From positions 1-8,971 of the forward strand of contig JAGVOR010000178.1 in NCBI GenBank assembly GCA_020052635.1: a stretch of 8,971 bases of DNA, read 5' to 3'. The notes under the pieces were generated by a model. It did not search any database, was not told where the DNA came from, and worked only from the letters and a program-made list of their open reading frames with translations. Source of the stretch: Candidatus Omnitrophota bacterium. Its GTDB lineage: Bacteria; Omnitrophota; Gorgyraeia; Gygaellales; Profunditerraquicolaceae. Every line of letters begins with the position of its first letter. The stretch's first letter is position 1. Made by a program: the position numbers and the translations under genes. Below are positions 7,151 to 8,971 of this stretch, piece by piece.

Positions 7151-8575
7151 ATGGGAAATAAAATTTTTATACATAATTCCCTCACCAGAAAAAAAGAAGA
7201 ATTTATCCCCTTAAAACCTAACGAGGTCAAAATGTATGTTTGCGGGCCGACGGTTTATGATGCGCCGCATTTAGGCCACGCCCGCAGCGCCTATATCTTC
7301 GATGTTGTCAGAAGATACTTAACTTATCGGGGATATAAAGTTAAATTTGCCAGGAATGTTACCGATGTTGACGATAAAATTATCAGTAAAGCTCAAGCGG
7401 AGTTTAAGGAGAAGGATTTAAACAGTGCGGTTAAGGAAGTATCCGCCAAGTACCTCGATCTTTACCATGAGGACATGAAAAGCCTGGGAATTCTGGATCC
7501 GGATGTTGAGCCTAAAGCTACCGAATATGTTTGCCCCGATAAGCCGTTGATGCAAAAATTTATTCAGCAGCTGATTGATAAGGGAAGCGCGTATGTTGCC
7601 GAAGGCGACGTTTATTTTGATATTAAAAAAGCAAAAAATTACGGGAAGTTATCTAACCAGGCACTGGAGAAAATGGAGGCCGGCGCCCGGATTGCGCTGG
7701 GCGAAAAAAAGAGGGACCCGCTTGATTTTGCTTTATGGAAATCCGCTAAGCCTAATGAGCCATCCTGGGATAGCCCCTGGGGCAGGGGCAGGCCCGGCTG
7801 GCATATCGAATGTTCGGTAATGAGTTCGGATATTTTAGGGGATGAATTTGATATCCACGGCGGCGGCATCGATCTTATTTTTCCGCATCATGAAAATGAA
7901 ATTGCGCAATCCGAAGGCGCGGGGAAAAAATTTGCCCGCTACTGGATGCATCACGGGTTGCTGACGATTAACGGCCAGAAAATGTCCAAGTCTTTAGGTA
8001 ACTTTGTTACCGTAAGGGATTTTCTGGCCAAATACAAAAATGCCGATTTGTTGAAGTTACTCTTTCTCTCGACGCATTATCTGCATCCGGTTGATTATAC
8101 CGATGAAAAAGTTCAAGAAGCCAGGCAGGCTTTGGAGCGCATAGTTATTCTTGCGGATAAAATTGGCGGGAAATATTCGCAAGGTTGCGGCAAACAAAAT
8201 GCCGCTTTGGATGCTATAAGTAAAAAATTTATAGCAGCGATGGATGACAATTTTAATGCTCCAGAAGCTTTAGCTCAAATATTTGAATTAGTCAGCGCTG
8301 CTAACAGGAATATTGATGATGCGGTATATACCGCTCAAGCTTGGGTATCGCTTAAAGAGCTTACCGGTATATTTGGAATAGACCTAGATAAATTACAAGC
8401 GTTTTGGGGGATCGGCTCGAAAGATGAGAATATTGATGAGCTGATAAATTTACGCCAGGAAGCAAAAGGACGAAGAGATTTCGGGGAAGCTGACCGTATA
8501 CGTAAAAAACTGGAAGCAGAAGGTATCATCTTAGAAGACACTAAAGACGGTACAACTTGGCGGCGAAAATTATAA
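7151..8575 (+). CDS. cysS: Cysteinyl-tRNA synthetase
   Basis: CysS is a class I synthetase that charges tRNA-Cys in the cytoplasm. With the start at 7151 the protein has 474 residues, close to the usual 460-480. The HIGH-type motif PHLGH is at 39-43 and KMSKS at 277-281. The catalytic zinc ligands are C31 (YVCGPTVYD), C221 (HIECSVMSS), H246 and E250 (FPHHENE), matching the E. coli pattern. The anticodon-binding end carries RRDFGEADRIRKKLEAEGI and a final DTKDGTTWRR. The open frame reaches back to a TTG at 6977, but that 58-residue extension is a translation of palindromic element 1. The ATG at 7151 gives a normal N-terminus (IHNSLTRKKEEF). No Shine-Dalgarno sequence is visible before it. The stop is the first codon-length of element 2. 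Confidence 0.96.
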   Translation: MGNKIFIHNSLTRKKEEFIPLKPNEVKMYVCGPTVYDAPHLGHARSAYIFDVVRRYLTYRGYKVKFARNVTDVDDKIISKAQAEFKEKDLNSAVKEVSAKYLDLYHEDMKSLGILDPDVEPKATEYVCPDKPLMQKFIQQLIDKGSAYVAEGDVYFDIKKAKNYGKLSNQALEKMEAGARIALGEKKRDPLDFALWKSAKPNEPSWDSPWGRGRPGWHIECSVMSSDILGDEFDIHGGGIDLIFPHHENEIAQSEGAGKKFARYWMHHGLLTINGQKMSKSLGNFVTVRDFLAKYKNADLLKLLFLSTHYLHPVDYTDEKVQEARQALERIVILADKIGGKYSQGCGKQNAALDAISKKFIAAMDDNFNAPEALAQIFELVSAANRNIDDAVYTAQAWVSLKELTGIFGIDLDKLQAFWGIGSKDENIDELINLRQEAKGRRDFGEADRIRKKLEAEGIILEDTKDGTTWRRKL

Positions 8576-8812
8576 ATGAGCCTGCCAAGTTTCTCGCTCG
8601 GGTCGATTTTCCGCCTGCGGCGGATGCCAATGATCTTTCGCATTTTCGGCGGCTGCTGAACTCGGCCGTCCCGCTCTAGCGGAGACGGCCTCATACAGCA
8701 TCGCCGTCCCAAGATTGCCAAGCCTTGAAGGCTTGGCCTTGGGATGCCCGAAAATGCTCAAGCTCCATTGGCTAAAATCGACACTCGCTGCGAAACTTGT
8801 CTGTCTCATTTA
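8573..8812 (+). repeat. Palindromic element 2 (about 240 bp, nested hairpins)
   Basis: The outer arms are TAAATGAG (8573-8580) and its complement (8805-8812). Further nested arm pairs are CAAGTTTC/GAAACTTG (8586-8593, 8792-8799), GTCGATTTT/AAAATCGAC (8602-8610, 8774-8782), GCCAATG/CATTGGC (8626-8632, 8766-8772) and GCATTTTCGG/CCGAAAATGC (8640-8649, 8748-8757). Inside are three side or tip hairpins. They are CCGCctGCGG (8611-8620); a 12-bp stem with one bulge, GGCCGTCCCGCT/AGCGGaGACGGCC (8664-8690); and CCAAGCCTTgAAGGCTTGG (8718-8736) within TCCCAAG/CTTGGGA (8707-8744). The order and nesting give one large branched fold. The open frames on the minus strand here are shadows of this symmetry. 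The strand is nominal. Confidence 0.88.
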
Positions 8813-8869
8813 AATAACAAAGTGCCGTCGACCATAGACAATCGGTCAGCTAGATTTTAAGGATTAATT
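8813..8869 (+). other. Short spacer upstream of tmk
   Basis: This 57-bp stretch joins element 2 to tmk. It holds a weak hairpin GACC/GGTC (8830-8833, 8844-8847) and the tmk Shine-Dalgarno AAGGA (8859-8863), 6 nt before the ATG. I see no convincing -35/-10 pair. Confidence 0.6.
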
Positions 8870-8971
8870 ATGAAAGGCAAATTCATTACATTCGAAGGAT
8901 CCGAGGGCTGCGGTAAGAGCACGCAGTCTGAGATGCTTTTTACTTACCTTAAAAGTAAAGGGCATAAAGTA
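8870..8971 (+). CDS. tmk: Thymidylate kinase, N-terminal part (3' truncated by window)
   Basis: Only the first 34 codons are in the window. The start [20 protein letters not shown] shows the beta-strand and P-loop GSEGCGKST (10-18) typical of dTMP kinase, which phosphorylates dTMP to dTDP for DNA synthesis. The ATG at 8870 is preceded by AAGGA with 6-nt spacing. The frame stays open to the window end. Another P-loop nucleoside kinase is possible, but the FITFEGxEGxGKSTQ pattern is strongly Tmk-like. In the Bacillus gene order something else (mrnC) follows cysS, so this junction is different here. Confidence 0.88.
   Translation, partial: MKGKFITFEGSEGCGKSTQSEMLFTYLKSKGHKV

Noticed and set aside
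8335..8809. Minus-strand open frames over the cysS end and element 2
   Set aside because: One is antisense to conserved cysS codons and both run through an inverted-repeat structure. There is no Shine-Dalgarno sequence or recognisable domain.
8573..8812. Cloverleaf-like tRNA or tmRNA gene in element 2
   Set aside because: There is no T-loop GTTCRA motif, no CCA-end acceptor of proper size and no anticodon arm of standard geometry. Arm lengths do not fit.
1..8971. CRISPR array, prophage, toxin-antitoxin or defence genes
   Set aside because: No regularly spaced repeats and no such proteins were found; every long + frame is explained by a housekeeping gene.

Overview
The window looks like a bacterial chromosome segment of about 46-48% GC (estimated by eye), with all genes on the + strand and tightly packed. 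It encodes an Mla-type lipid transporter (mlaE, mlaF, mlaD), which implies an outer membrane. It also carries a ClpC-type chaperone, the MEP (non-mevalonate) isoprenoid enzymes IspD and IspF, and a Bacillus-like serine acetyltransferase. Together these suggest a diderm from a little-cultured lineage. The codon and protein style reminds me of Omnitrophota in the PVC group, but this is an impression and I could not check it.

Layout: 1-473 is the 3' end of clpC. 473-2655 is mlaE-mlaF-mlaD, nearly gapless. 2656-2731 is a leader with a perfect 13-bp inverted repeat that buries the radA start. 2732-4117 is radA. 4139-5119 encodes a membrane PIN-TRAM protein (YacL type). 5119-6277 is ispD and ispF, which overlap by 11 bp. 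6279-6959 is cysE. 6957-7135 is a GC-rich palindromic element. 7151-8575 is cysS. 8573-8812 is a second, larger palindromic element. 8870 to the window end is the start of tmk.

The order clpC-radA-yacL-ispD-ispF-cysE-cysS is, from memory, the one found in Bacillus subtilis and relatives. Here disA and gltX are absent and mlaEFD sits between clpC and radA. Protein quality control, DNA repair, isoprenoid precursor synthesis, cysteine synthesis and cysteine tRNA charging are therefore strung along one probable set of co-transcribed units. Several junctions have TAATG or longer overlaps that suggest translational coupling.

The least expected content is non-coding. Two multi-branched palindromic elements bracket cysS. 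Each has an outer inverted repeat whose first three bases are the stop codon of the gene before it. They share a 12-base core and a similar terminal stem, with two base pairs swapped in a compensating way. I read them as two members of one mobile or structured repeat family. A third hairpin region, between mlaD and radA, could act as a two-state translational switch for radA.
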